A stretch of 11,019 nt of DNA from Acidobacteriota bacterium (GCA_003165615.1 PLWR01000308.1:1-11019), one strand, 5' to 3'; shown: positions 1-6,715, numbered from the stretch's first letter. The notes: generated by a model from the letters alone, not told the origin. Numbers and translations are program-made.

Positions 1-608
1 AAGTTGTCCACCGCACTGGCCACCAGGTGAGTGATAGCTTCCTGGGCTTCGTCGCCCAGCCGCCCGCCTTTCAGCTTAATGACCACCGAAGCCTTGGCCT
101 CGCGTTCCTGCTCCGTAAAGAGCGATTCCTGGGGCAGCACCAGGTGTACCCGCACCGCCTCAACTTCCCCCAAGGTTTGAATGGTCCGCTCCAGTTCGCC
201 CTCCAGCGCCCGCTGGTAGTTCACCTTTTCCGCGAAGTCGCTCCCCGCCCAATTCGGCTTGTCAAAGAGTTCAAAGCCCAGCCTGCCGGTCTGGGGCATC
301 CCTTCCGCCGCCAGATCCAGACGCGCTTTGTCAAGCTGGTTAGCGGGAACGCTAATGCTGGTTCCGTCGCTCGACAACTGAAAGGGAATATTCTTTTCCG
401 ACAACCGGTGCGACAAAGACTGGGCATCATTCGAGGAGAGTCCGGAATAAAGCGTCTTGTAATCGGCATTGTCCAATAAGGTGACGAACACCCAGATGGT
501 TACCGCCACGGCGGCCCCTCCCAGTATGATCGTGATCTTCTGGCGAAGAGTGAGGCCTTTCACAAAGGAGGCGATTTGATTGGTTACCTGGTCCGCGTTC
601 ACTGCCAT
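1..608 (-). CDS. fliF: Flagellar MS-ring protein FliF, N-terminal part (cut by left edge)
   Basis: FliF forms the inner-membrane MS ring on which the flagellar rod, C-ring and export gate assemble. About 202 codons are visible from the ATG at 608-606; the rest (family members are usually over 500 residues) lies beyond the left edge. After a short polar N-terminus (MAVNADQVTNQIASF) there is a hydrophobic segment at about residues 25-45, the first membrane helix. A YscJ/FliF-type periplasmic ring-building region follows, with typical stretches such as LYSGLSSNDAQSL, GFELFDKPNW, NYQRALEGELERTI and VRVHLVLPQESLF. The ATG lies 11 bases after the fliE stop; the ribosome site is weak (AGG about 10 bases upstream), which suggests coupling to fliE translation. 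It is the last visible gene of the flgB-flgC-fliE-fliF run; fliG would be expected next. Identification is secure from order and motifs. Confidence 0.96.
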   Translation of the reverse strand, partial: MAVNADQVTNQIASFVKGLTLRQKITIILGGAAVAVTIWVFVTLLDNADYKTLYSGLSSNDAQSLSHRLSEKNIPFQLSSDGTSISVPANQLDKARLDLAAEGMPQTGRLGFELFDKPNWAGSDFAEKVNYQRALEGELERTIQTLGEVEAVRVHLVLPQESLFTEQEREAKASVVIKLKGGRLGDEAQEAITHLVASAVDN

Positions 609-619
609 GATTCAGCAAC

Positions 620-919
620 CTAGAACTGCATCTGGGAAATTGTCTGGTACGCCTGCACAATCTTGTTGCGTACCTGCATCATCATCTGAAAAGTAAGATC
701 GGCTTTCTCCACCGCCACCATGGCCGAGTGAAGATCCTGGCCGTTACCTTGCAACACACTTGCCACCTGCTGATCCGCCCCGGATTGCATCTCTTGAACC
801 TTATCCATGGCGCCTTCCAGCGTTTGGAAGAATTCCGAGCGGTCGGTGGCAGGCTGGCGGACGTCCAGTTGGACCTTTCCCCAGTCGATTTGTGGTAGAC
901 CTGAAATCGTATTGCCCAC
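620..919 (-). CDS. fliE: Flagellar hook-basal body protein FliE
   Basis: FliE is the small adaptor that joins the MS ring (FliF) to the proximal rod (FlgB). The protein is 99 residues, the usual family size. The C-terminal helix carries the family signature around residues 78-99 (FQMMMQVRNKIVQAYQTISQ), with the conserved RNK and AYQ positions; a second typical element is VAVEKADLTF just before it. The start is a GTG at 919-917, with AAGGGA about 8 bases upstream (GAAGGGATAAGGCT); no ATG occurs before residue 38, so GTG is well supported. The N-terminus is short and variable, as usual for FliE. It sits between flgC (76-bp gap filled by a palindromic repeat) and fliF (11-bp gap) in the same operon. 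Confidence 0.96.
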   Translation of the reverse strand: MGNTISGLPQIDWGKVQLDVRQPATDRSEFFQTLEGAMDKVQEMQSGADQQVASVLQGNGQDLHSAMVAVEKADLTFQMMMQVRNKIVQAYQTISQMQF

Positions 920-949
920 AGCCTTATCCCTTCTGCTGCGCCGCCAAAA

Positions 950-999
950 GTAGCGCCGGGCTTTAGCCCGGCATGCGCCGTCCTAAAGGGCGGCGCTAC
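950..999. repeat. Two-hairpin palindromic element between flgC and fliE
   Basis: The 50-bp element is bounded by the inverted ends GTAGC (950-954) and GCTAC (995-999). Inside are two separate hairpins: GCCGGGC / TTTA / GCCCGGC at 955-972 and GCCGTCC / TAAA / GGGCGGC at 977-994 (one G-U pair in RNA), separated by ATGC. Together they would fold as a three-way junction on either strand. The left end of the minus-strand copy overlaps the flgC stop codon (TAG at 998-996). There is no T-tract after it, so it is not a standard terminator. It resembles REP-like interspersed palindromes in form; whether it recurs in this genome cannot be seen here. Inside an mRNA it could stabilise the upstream message or damp expression of the downstream one. 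Confidence 0.8.
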
Positions 1000-1436
1000 G
1001 TGAGAATTTGCAGCGTTTCCGAGATCATCGCTTTGGTGGCCTGTACCGCTCCCACGTTCAACTGATATGCCTGGGCGGCCCCCATTAAGTTGACCATTTC
1101 TTCCACGGGATTGATGTCAGGGAATGAGACGTACCCGTCGGCGTCCGCATCCGGATGGCCGGGCTCGTACCGGCGGATGGGGGAGGCGTTATCCTGAACC
1201 ACCTGTTCCACTTTGACTCCCCGCGCGTGTAGATCGCCGAAGCGCGACAGGGTGAGTGCAAACTTGCCCGCCCCGGGCTGCTCCGTTCCAAACACGACCA
1301 ATTGTCTTTTGTAAGGGCCGCCACCGGGCGTGCTCGTAGTTTCAGAGTTCGCCATGTTGCTGGCCACAACTTCCGCGCGCTCGCGCTCGGCCGTAAGAGC
1401 GGATGAACTAATATCAAGGACTCCAAAGAGGTTCAT
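996..1436 (-). CDS. flgC: Flagellar basal-body rod protein FlgC
   Basis: FlgC is a proximal rod subunit exported by the flagellar type III system. The 146-residue product has the standard N-terminal rod motif (MNLFGVLDISSSALTAERER, then ASNMAN at about 25-30 and GGGPYKRQ at 38-45). It also has the FlgC-specific block YEPGHPDADADGYVSFP at about 90-106 and the C-terminal rod helix (NPVEEMVNLMGAAQAYQLNV onward) ending in TLQILT. I chose the ATG at 1436-1434 because it begins exactly at the conserved rod N-terminus and has GAAGGGAA upstream. An open frame continues 16 codons further upstream, but that would run into the end of flgB. The gap to the flgB stop is only 4 bases. The TAG stop is formed by the edge of the palindromic element at 950-999. 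Confidence 0.96.
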   Translation of the reverse strand: MNLFGVLDISSSALTAERERAEVVASNMANSETTSTPGGGPYKRQLVVFGTEQPGAGKFALTLSRFGDLHARGVKVEQVVQDNASPIRRYEPGHPDADADGYVSFPDINPVEEMVNLMGAAQAYQLNVGAVQATKAMISETLQILT

Positions 1437-1440
1437 GGTT

Positions 1441-1797
1441 TTATTTCCCTTCGTTGATGGCCGACTGGACCATATGGATTTCATTGCGCAGCAACTCCAC
1501 GCCGGCGCGGTACTGAAGCTGCACTTGTGCCAGGGCCAGGGTCTCGCGGTCCAGGCTTACATTGTTGCCGTCCGGGCGCTCGATCAGGCCCTTCACTTCC
1601 TGCACATGGGGTGAGACGGGGTCGCTCTCCAGGCGCTGCTCGGCGCGCCGAACTTCGTTTTCAAAGTCAACATCCTGGGTGCGATATCCCGGGGTATCGA
1701 CGTTTGCCAGATTGCTGGAAATCAGTTCGTGACGAAAAGTGACGAGATCCAGATAGTGTTCAACACGTAGCATCGTGGGGGATTCAATCCAGTTCAT
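1441..1797 (-). CDS. flgB: Flagellar basal-body rod protein FlgB
   Basis: FlgB is the proximal rod subunit that contacts FliE. At 118 residues it is slightly short for the family but complete. The rod signature LISSNLANVDTPGYRT lies at residues 25-40, with the NxxTPGY core intact, followed by a variable middle and a C-terminal helix (LALAQVQLQYRAGVELLRNE). The ATG at 1797-1795 overlaps the TGA of the preceding EBP gene as ATGA, with a strong GGAGG five bases upstream (1803-1807). Both features favour this start over the internal ATG at residue 9. First structural gene of the operon, directly behind its presumed activator, so its translation is probably coupled to that of the regulator. Confidence 0.95.
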   Translation of the reverse strand: MNWIESPTMLRVEHYLDLVTFRHELISSNLANVDTPGYRTQDVDFENEVRRAEQRLESDPVSPHVQEVKGLIERPDGNNVSLDRETLALAQVQLQYRAGVELLRNEIHMVQSAINEGK

Positions 1798-3119
1798 GCG
1801 GTCCTCCGGGGAGGCAGACCGAATTCGCGTATCTTGTTACGCACGGTACGCAGGCTGACGCCCAGCATTCCCGCCGCGCGCGTGCGATTGCCTCCGGTCG
1901 CATCCAGTGTTTTCTCTAAAAGTGTGCGCTCCAGCTCGCGCAAGGTAAGCCCCGGCTCAATTCCACTCAGCGCGGGGTCGTCGTTCTGAAAACCGGCTTC
2001 GGGAAGAAGTTCCACTCCCACGACGGGACCGGGGGCAAGCACCAAAACGCGGCGCACAAAGTTCTCAAGCTCGCGCACGTTTCCCGGCCATTCGTAAGCC
2101 TGGAGCCGCTCCAGAAGTTCCGGCGAAAACCGCACGACATTGGACCGCGAGGCGGAAGCGTATTTGCGCACGAAGTGGTTGACCAGATCCGGAACGTCCT
2201 CGCGGCGTTCTCGCAGGGGTGGAAGCGTGAGGGGAATCACATTGAGACGGAAGAACAGGTCGGCACGGAATTTCCCTTCCGCCAGCATCGCCGCCAAGGG
2301 GCGGTTGGTGGTGGCGATCACCCGCACATCAACATGCAGGGGGCGGGTGTCACCCAATCGGTCGATTTCCCGTTCTTGCAATACGCGCAGCAGTTTCGGC
2401 TGGAGGCTGAGGGGCATCTCGCCAATCTCATCCAGCAACAGAGTGCCGGTGTGAGCCAGTTCGAATTTCCCGGCTTTGGACGCCATCGCCCCGGTAAAAG
2501 CGCCGCGCATGTGTCCGAACAACTCGCTCTCCAGCAGCGTGTCGGGAAACCCCGCGCAATTTACTGCCACAAAAGGCCGCTGGCTGCGCGGGCTGGAGCG
2601 ATGCACGAGCCGGGCGAGCAACTCCTTGCCCGTGCCGCTCTCCGCTTCCATGAGAATATCTGCATCGGTACGCGCCACTTGCCGAGCGCGTTCGAGGAGT
2701 CGCTGCGTCAGCACCGAGCTACCGATGAAATCCCCATTATTCGGCGGGCTCTTGCTCACCCTTGCGCCCATGACGCGCCACGCCGATTCCTTTAATTGCT
2801 CAAAGGAGATGGGCTTAATCAGGTAATCGCAAGCGCCTTCCCGCATGGCATTTACGGCCTCGGGAACATTGGCGAAGGCGGTTAGAAAGATCACCGCCGT
2901 CTCCGGCGCCATGGCGCGCACTCCCCGCATGACGCGCAGCCCGTCGCCATCCGGCATTCGCATGTCGGTAACCACCAACGGGCAAGGCGCCAGGCGGAAG
3001 CGCTCCAGCGCCTCGCTTGTTCCCCCGGCTGTAGTCACTTTCCATCCTTGCCGGCGGAAGTTCGCTTCCAGCGCTACGCGCATGGCGATTTCGTCGTCCA
3101 CGACCAGAACCTGATTCAT
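1794..3119 (-). CDS. Sigma-54-dependent NtrC/FlrC-family response regulator (REC-AAA+-HTH)
   Basis: Full-length enhancer-binding protein of 441 residues. The N-terminal receiver (about 3-118) has acidic residues D8/D9, phosphoacceptor D52 (in TDMRMPDGDG), T80 and K102, so it should be phosphorylatable. The AAA+ domain (about 131-360) has Walker A-like AESGTGKE at 159-166, the sigma-54-contacting GAFTGA loop at 206-211, Walker B LLLDEIG at 227-233 and EWPGNVREL near 343-351. The C-terminal Fis-type HTH (about 391-435) contains ATGGNRTRAAGMLGVSLRTV. The first Walker A glycine is alanine (A159). Its ATG overlaps the TGA of the histidine kinase gene by ATGA, making that kinase the likely phosphodonor. 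By position in front of flgBC it is a functional counterpart of FlrC/FleR, which activate rod, hook and MS-ring genes; that specific role is inference, and AtoC-like naming is the conservative alternative. Confidence 0.93.
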   Translation of the reverse strand: MNQVLVVDDEIAMRVALEANFRRQGWKVTTAGGTSEALERFRLAPCPLVVTDMRMPDGDGLRVMRGVRAMAPETAVIFLTAFANVPEAVNAMREGACDYLIKPISFEQLKESAWRVMGARVSKSPPNNGDFIGSSVLTQRLLERARQVARTDADILMEAESGTGKELLARLVHRSSPRSQRPFVAVNCAGFPDTLLESELFGHMRGAFTGAMASKAGKFELAHTGTLLLDEIGEMPLSLQPKLLRVLQEREIDRLGDTRPLHVDVRVIATTNRPLAAMLAEGKFRADLFFRLNVIPLTLPPLRERREDVPDLVNHFVRKYASASRSNVVRFSPELLERLQAYEWPGNVRELENFVRRVLVLAPGPVVGVELLPEAGFQNDDPALSGIEPGLTLRELERTLLEKTLDATGGNRTRAAGMLGVSLRTVRNKIREFGLPPRRTA

Positions 3120-4375
3120 TCCTTGACTCCTTCGATGGGAAGCGCCAGCGTGAAAGTTGTTCCATGCCCCTCGCGGCTTTCCACATAAATCGTTCCCCCG
3201 TGTTGCTCGATAACCTTACGAGTCACCGCCAAGCCCAACCCCGGACTGCCGCCTTGGGTGGTAAATCCCGGCTCAAAGATCTTCTCCAGATTTTCCGGTC
3301 GTATGCCGGTTCCTTGATCCGCAAAGGCGATGGCAGCCGTGGGGGGGGAACCATCTTTGCTCCGGCAGACACTGACAGAAAGCGTCCCGCCGGGTTTCAT
3401 CGCCCGGAAAGCATTGAGCGCCATATTGAAGAACGCCTGCTGGAGTCGCGGGGGGTCGGCAAGGATGGAAATTAGTGAGCTGGGCCCGCGCCATTCGATG
3501 TGCATTTCCTTCTGCCGGGCGAGCGGACGTAGGAATTCCACCGTCTCTCTTACCAGCCGCAGGAGGTCAACGGGCAGAAGTTGCGCCGGGGGCTGGCTGT
3601 GAAAATGCAGAACATTGTTCACCGTCGCGGCGAGCGACCGCAAGCCTGCCTGGACGTGGTTAATCCAGGGTTGCAACTCGGTTTGATCAGCCAATGCATC
3701 TGCCAGGAGCCCGGCAAAGAGTTCCAGACTTCCCAGGGGGTTTCGAATCTCATGGGCGAGCAGGGTGGCAACCTCCGCCAAAGCCTGCGAGCGGCGCGAA
3801 ACTTCACGTTCATGTTCAAGTTGCTGGGCTTCTGTCAGATCGCGCAGGATGACAATGGAGTCGTCGCCTGATCCTTTCGCCTGGAGACACGCGCGCGTTA
3901 CACCTATCGTCCGTTCACCTTGCGAACTCTCCACAGCCCACTCCTGTTCGTGGTTGAATTCTTCTTTGGGAAGCGCGGCGAGCAAAGATCCCAACAGGTG
4001 CGGTATGGAAGCTTCCGGCGAGGCAGAGTCGTTGCTGTCGGCATTAAGCAACTGGCTTGCCGCCGGATTGATCATGCGCAAATTCATTTCACCATCGAAC
4101 ACCAGGACGCCACAGGGCAGACCTTCCACGATTCTGGCCAGGTACGTGCGCATCCGCTGGTTCTCTTCCAAGCTTTGCGCCAGACTGCGATTCTTGTTCT
4201 CGAGTTCGTGCCGCAGCCGGCCGACCTCCCCTTGTAGCTTCGTGTAGGTGGTTTCGAGCGCCCCGGCCGTCTGAGTAAAGGAAGCGAAGGCGGCTGCCAG
4301 GGCCCGCCGTGCCGAGCGGGTGGAATCAACCGGGGGAGCGAGCTCTTTTTGCCGATCAGCGGGCAAAGTTTGCAT
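3116..4375 (-). CDS. Soluble PAS-domain sensor histidine kinase (FlrB/FleS/AtoS-like)
   Basis: Cytoplasmic sensor kinase, 419 residues from the ATG at 4375-4373. There is no signal peptide or membrane helix. A basic/coiled-coil N-terminus (about 15-80, with TYTKLQGEVGRLRHELENK) leads into a PAS domain (about 81-190: GLPCGVLVFDGEMNLRMINP). HisKA follows with H-box LLAHEIRNPLGSLEL (H208), then a complete HATPase with N-box MALNAFRAM (N321), G1 DQGTGI (D353) and G2 GLGLAV (from about 379). All catalytic elements are present. The start is uncertain: a TTG at 4408, two bases after the upstream stop and with AGGGG seven bases before it, would add 11 residues. The gene sits between the two sigma-54 activators and overlaps the downstream one by ATGA, so it probably phosphorylates that regulator. 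A soluble PAS kinase beside an EBP and flgBC matches the FlrB/FlrC and FleS/FleR arrangement. Confidence 0.92.
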   Translation of the reverse strand: MQTLPADRQKELAPPVDSTRSARRALAAAFASFTQTAGALETTYTKLQGEVGRLRHELENKNRSLAQSLEENQRMRTYLARIVEGLPCGVLVFDGEMNLRMINPAASQLLNADSNDSASPEASIPHLLGSLLAALPKEEFNHEQEWAVESSQGERTIGVTRACLQAKGSGDDSIVILRDLTEAQQLEHEREVSRRSQALAEVATLLAHEIRNPLGSLELFAGLLADALADQTELQPWINHVQAGLRSLAATVNNVLHFHSQPPAQLLPVDLLRLVRETVEFLRPLARQKEMHIEWRGPSSLISILADPPRLQQAFFNMALNAFRAMKPGGTLSVSVCRSKDGSPPTAAIAFADQGTGIRPENLEKIFEPGFTTQGGSPGLGLAVTRKVIEQHGGTIYVESREGHGTTFTLALPIEGVKE

Positions 4376-4410
4376 GGCAATTAGCCTTGAAAGCACGGGC
4401 CGGGCCAACT

Positions 4411-5649
4411 TTAGGCCCCTGTTCTAAAATTTCTCTCAGAAGAGAATTCGCCCGCTCCCCACGGGAAATGTTCGGGCTTAAGTTCCCGTTGTTCTTCCGC
4501 CAGGATGAAAGCCCGCTCGATGACCTGCCGCAACTCACGGACATTCCCTGGCCATGAATAGTGTTCGAGGGCGCGCGCCGCCGCCGGTGAAAAAGTTCTG
4601 GCCGGCACGTGCGCTTCCCGGGACAAGAAATCAAGGAAATGCTCGCTCAGCGGCGCGATGTCTTCGCGGCGCAGACGCAAGGGATCGATCTCAAGGGGAA
4701 ATACGGCGAGCCGGTAATAGAGGTCGTCGCGGAAGCGTCCCTCCTTGACCAGCCGGGGAAGATTGGCATTGGTGGCGGCGATGACGCGGGCGTCGATGCG
4801 CAGGGCATCAGAACTGCCCAGCCGCTGGACTTCGCCTTCCTGCAAGAAGCGCAGGAATTTGGCTTGCATGGAAAGAGGAAGGTCGCCAACTTCGTCCAGG
4901 AGGACGGTGCCGCCTTGCGCCATCTGAATGCGTCCCATGCGGGATTGAAAGGCTCCGGTGAACGCCCCGCGGTTGTAGCCGAACAGCTCGGCTTCCAGCA
5001 AAGGCTCGGGGATGGCCGCGCAGTTAATGACCACGAACGGCTGCTCGCGCCGCGGGCTCAACATGTGCAAAGCACGCGCCACCAATTCTTTGCCGGTCCC
5101 GGTTTCGCCCGTCAGCAGGACGGTGGTTTGCCGTGGCGCCACCAGCCGGGCCAGACGGTACACCCGGCGCAGAGACGGACTGCTGCCCGTCATGCCGGGC
5201 AGGGCAACAATATCACCTGTGGGCGCCGCGGAGCGTGGCGCGGGCCGCTCCAGCGGGTCCGGAAGTTCCGTCGGGATGCGCGGCTCGCGGGAGTTCTGAA
5301 GCAGGCGGAACAATTCACTTGAGTCTGCATCCATGCCCAGGTTGTCCCCCACAGCTCCATTTCCCCCTTGAGAGTCGAGTACCAAAACCTCAACTTGCGG
5401 ATGCCGGGCGCGGATTATGGTAACCAGCTCTCCCGCATCCAAGTCAGGCAGGAATTGATCGAGCAGCAGAGCTCGGCAGCCGCCCTCCTCAATTAAGGCC
5501 AGAGCTTCCGCGCCGCCGCCGGCTTCCTCTGCGAGGCAATTGCGCGCGGCCAATTGCTGCAAGACACGCTTGCGGAAGCGGGAGTCAGGGCTGGCGACAA
5601 GGGTGGACAGGGGGGTCTTGCGGACGGTATTGAGGGCACTGGCGGTCAT
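4411..5649 (-). CDS. Sigma-54 activator with degenerate receiver and no HTH domain
   Basis: A 412-residue EBP, first gene of the flagellar operon. The N-terminal receiver-like domain (about 14-118) keeps an aspartate in the phosphoacceptor position (D64, LLLDQFLPDL). Its acidic pocket reads ASPD instead of a DD pair, and the Thr and Lys switch positions are not recognisable, so phosphorylation control is doubtful. The AAA+ domain is intact: Walker A GETGTGKE 181-188, GAFTGA 228-233, Walker B VLLDEVG 249-255 and WPGNVREL 366-373. The protein stops about 40 residues after WPGNVREL (ending RNFRTGA) without a Fis-type HTH, and the next gene starts immediately, so this is not a window artefact. 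HTH-less EBPs are known, for example Helicobacter FlgR, and FleQ-type flagellar masters have non-canonical receivers. ATG 5649-5647 is preceded by GAGGA at 5654-5658. Likely a flagellar regulator acting from solution or in hetero-oligomers (inference). Confidence 0.9.
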   Translation of the reverse strand: MTASALNTVRKTPLSTLVASPDSRFRKRVLQQLAARNCLAEEAGGGAEALALIEEGGCRALLLDQFLPDLDAGELVTIIRARHPQVEVLVLDSQGGNGAVGDNLGMDADSSELFRLLQNSREPRIPTELPDPLERPAPRSAAPTGDIVALPGMTGSSPSLRRVYRLARLVAPRQTTVLLTGETGTGKELVARALHMLSPRREQPFVVINCAAIPEPLLEAELFGYNRGAFTGAFQSRMGRIQMAQGGTVLLDEVGDLPLSMQAKFLRFLQEGEVQRLGSSDALRIDARVIAATNANLPRLVKEGRFRDDLYYRLAVFPLEIDPLRLRREDIAPLSEHFLDFLSREAHVPARTFSPAAARALEHYSWPGNVRELRQVIERAFILAEEQRELKPEHFPWGAGEFSSERNFRTGA

Positions 5650-5815
5650 GATTTCCTCGTTGGATAAGTTCTATTTGTGTCACTGCATTCTTGGAAGGGG
5701 ATTAAGCCAGAATTAAATTCCTTTAAGTTGAAGCACCAGTAGGATTCCACGATCGACTCCGAACCGTGAGTTTTTCGCCCAGGGGAAAGAAAAATCTCAT
5801 AAAAGATTCCCCACT
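5650..5815 (-). promoter_or_regulatory. Leader region of the flagellar operon (no clear promoter motif)
   Basis: These 166 bases separate the HK-like gene from the first gene of the flagellar operon and are AT-richer than the surroundings. They must hold the operon promoter unless transcription reads through from the upstream module. I looked for a sigma-54 GG-N10-GC pair and a sigma-28 motif on the minus strand and found neither convincingly. CTGGCTTAATCCCCTTCC is nearest to a -24/-12 box, but its spacing is two bases too long. The ribosome site GAGGA at 5654-5658 is clear. Confidence 0.35.
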
Positions 5816-5827
5816 TCAGCTTGGGGA
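5786..5827 (-). terminator. Possible weak terminator after the HK-like gene
   Basis: On the minus strand a 6-bp stem (TCCCCA at 5808-5813 with TGGGGA at 5822-5827) includes the stop codon at 5818-5816. A second small stem AATCT / TTTATG / AGATT is followed by TTTCTTTC. Either could act as a leaky intrinsic terminator separating the phosphorelay-like module from the flagellar operon. The stems are short, so this is tentative. Confidence 0.35.
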
Positions 5828-6715
5828 CGCTATGGGAAAACGCAATCGAATGCAGCCGGCATCCGGACCTTCGGTCAGAATTTCCAGCCTGCCTCCCAGC
5901 CCGTCCAAAAGGCGCTGGTTGATAGCCCAACGTATGGCGCCATTCTTGGCAGCATGACAAAAGAGCAAGCCCGGCGTGGTGATATCCTCAAGCACTTTGA
6001 TCTGGAGGTACTGTAAGTCCAACCGCGGGGGCGAGAGGAACACTTGGGCTTCCCTCTCCGACACCGAAAGTTGGATGGCGATGACGCCGCCTCCGGCGCT
6101 GTTTTGGATGACCCAGGCGAGCAAACTCTGGAGCGCCTCGCGAAGGCGTTCCGGGTTGGCGCAAACTCTTGCCTCCCCCTGGGCACTGAATTGCAGACGA
6201 AGATCGCGGGATTGCGCCAGACCTGCCATTTCTGCCACCACGTCCGCGATCGTCGCATCAATGGGGACGCACTGGGGCGGACCCCCGGGCGCGCCCGACT
6301 CGCCGAGATCGCGCAGCGAAACAATCATTTGCACCATGTTGTCAGCGAGTTGCAGCGATTGTTCGAGCAGGGACCGGTAATCCGCCGCGGAACGTTTTCC
6401 CATCAGTCCCAACTCAATGCCGCCACGCAGCGCGGTCATGGGCTGAGCCAGGCGGTGGGCCAATGCCCCGAGGCATTCGCGGCAGTCGCGGGAATCAGGC
6501 GATCGGGTGATCGGGCCTACGCCCGCCGAAGGACTCTGTCCCGTAACGTCCGGTGTTACGCTTTGGCCCGCAGGCGGATGATCGGGCGAGCAAATCACAG
6601 AATCGGGTGATCGGGTGATCGGGTGATCGGGTGAACAAGAAGCACTCCGTGCCGCCTTCGGCTCGCTTTCCTCTGGCGGTTTTCGGTGACTCAACACTTG
6701 GTTCTTGTCTTCCAT
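5816..6715 (-). CDS. Histidine-kinase-like protein with degenerate ATP-binding domain (possible phosphotransferase)
   Basis: A 299-residue soluble protein. Residues 1-80 are low-complexity, polar and proline-rich, with SPD, HPITRSPD and related units encoded by an octamer repeat. A dimerisation/phosphoacceptor-like helical hairpin follows (about 80-138) with H-box-like LGALAHRLAQPMTALRGG, candidate phospho-His H87. Residues about 155-296 have the length and secondary-structure rhythm of HATPase, ending GLGGRLEILTEGPDAGCIRLRFPI, which matches the end of kinase domains. The N-box reads SLLAWVIQNSAGGG, with the Mg-binding Asn position occupied by Trp; no DxGxG is present; and the G2 position reads TPGLLFCHAAKN. 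ATP hydrolysis is therefore unlikely. ChpT and Spo0B share this layout. I prefer ATG 6715-6713 (GGGGTGAG upstream) over a GTG at 6736. It lies 185 bp downstream of an OmpR-type regulator gene on the same strand. Pseudokinase or phosphotransferase is inference. Confidence 0.75.
   Translation of the reverse strand: MEDKNQVLSHRKPPEESEPKAARSASCSPDHPITRSPDSVICSPDHPPAGQSVTPDVTGQSPSAGVGPITRSPDSRDCRECLGALAHRLAQPMTALRGGIELGLMGKRSAADYRSLLEQSLQLADNMVQMIVSLRDLGESGAPGGPPQCVPIDATIADVVAEMAGLAQSRDLRLQFSAQGEARVCANPERLREALQSLLAWVIQNSAGGGVIAIQLSVSEREAQVFLSPPRLDLQYLQIKVLEDITTPGLLFCHAAKNGAIRWAINQRLLDGLGGRLEILTEGPDAGCIRLRFPIASPS
6602..6633. repeat. Octamer microsatellite ATCGGGTG x4 inside a coding region
   Basis: Four perfect head-to-tail copies of ATCGGGTG occur at 6602-6633. 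Related copies are at 6502-6517 (one exact, one variant) and 6581-6588 (ATCGGGCG). Read on the minus strand (CACCCGAT units) they encode the SPDHPITR-type stretch in the N-terminus of the HK-like protein. Eight is not a multiple of three, so three units (24 nt) are needed to restore frame; any change of one or two units would shift the gene's frame. Confidence 0.9.

Noticed and set aside
2175..2795. 206-codon plus-strand open frame opposite the FlrC-like gene
   Set aside because: Antisense shadow of a well-conserved AAA+ coding region in GC-rich DNA; no domain and no ribosome site of note.
4609..5322. 237-codon plus-strand open frame opposite the HTH-less EBP
   Set aside because: Mirror frame of conserved AAA+ codons; its composition (many G, R, Q, A) is typical of antisense frames.
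5706..5723. Possible sigma-54 -24/-12 promoter (CTGGCTTAATCCCCTTCC on minus strand)
   Set aside because: The second element is two bases too far from the first and lacks the GC of the -12 box.
6502..6633. CRISPR-like array
   Set aside because: The units are 8 bp with no spacers; this is a simple tandem repeat, not repeat-spacer structure.
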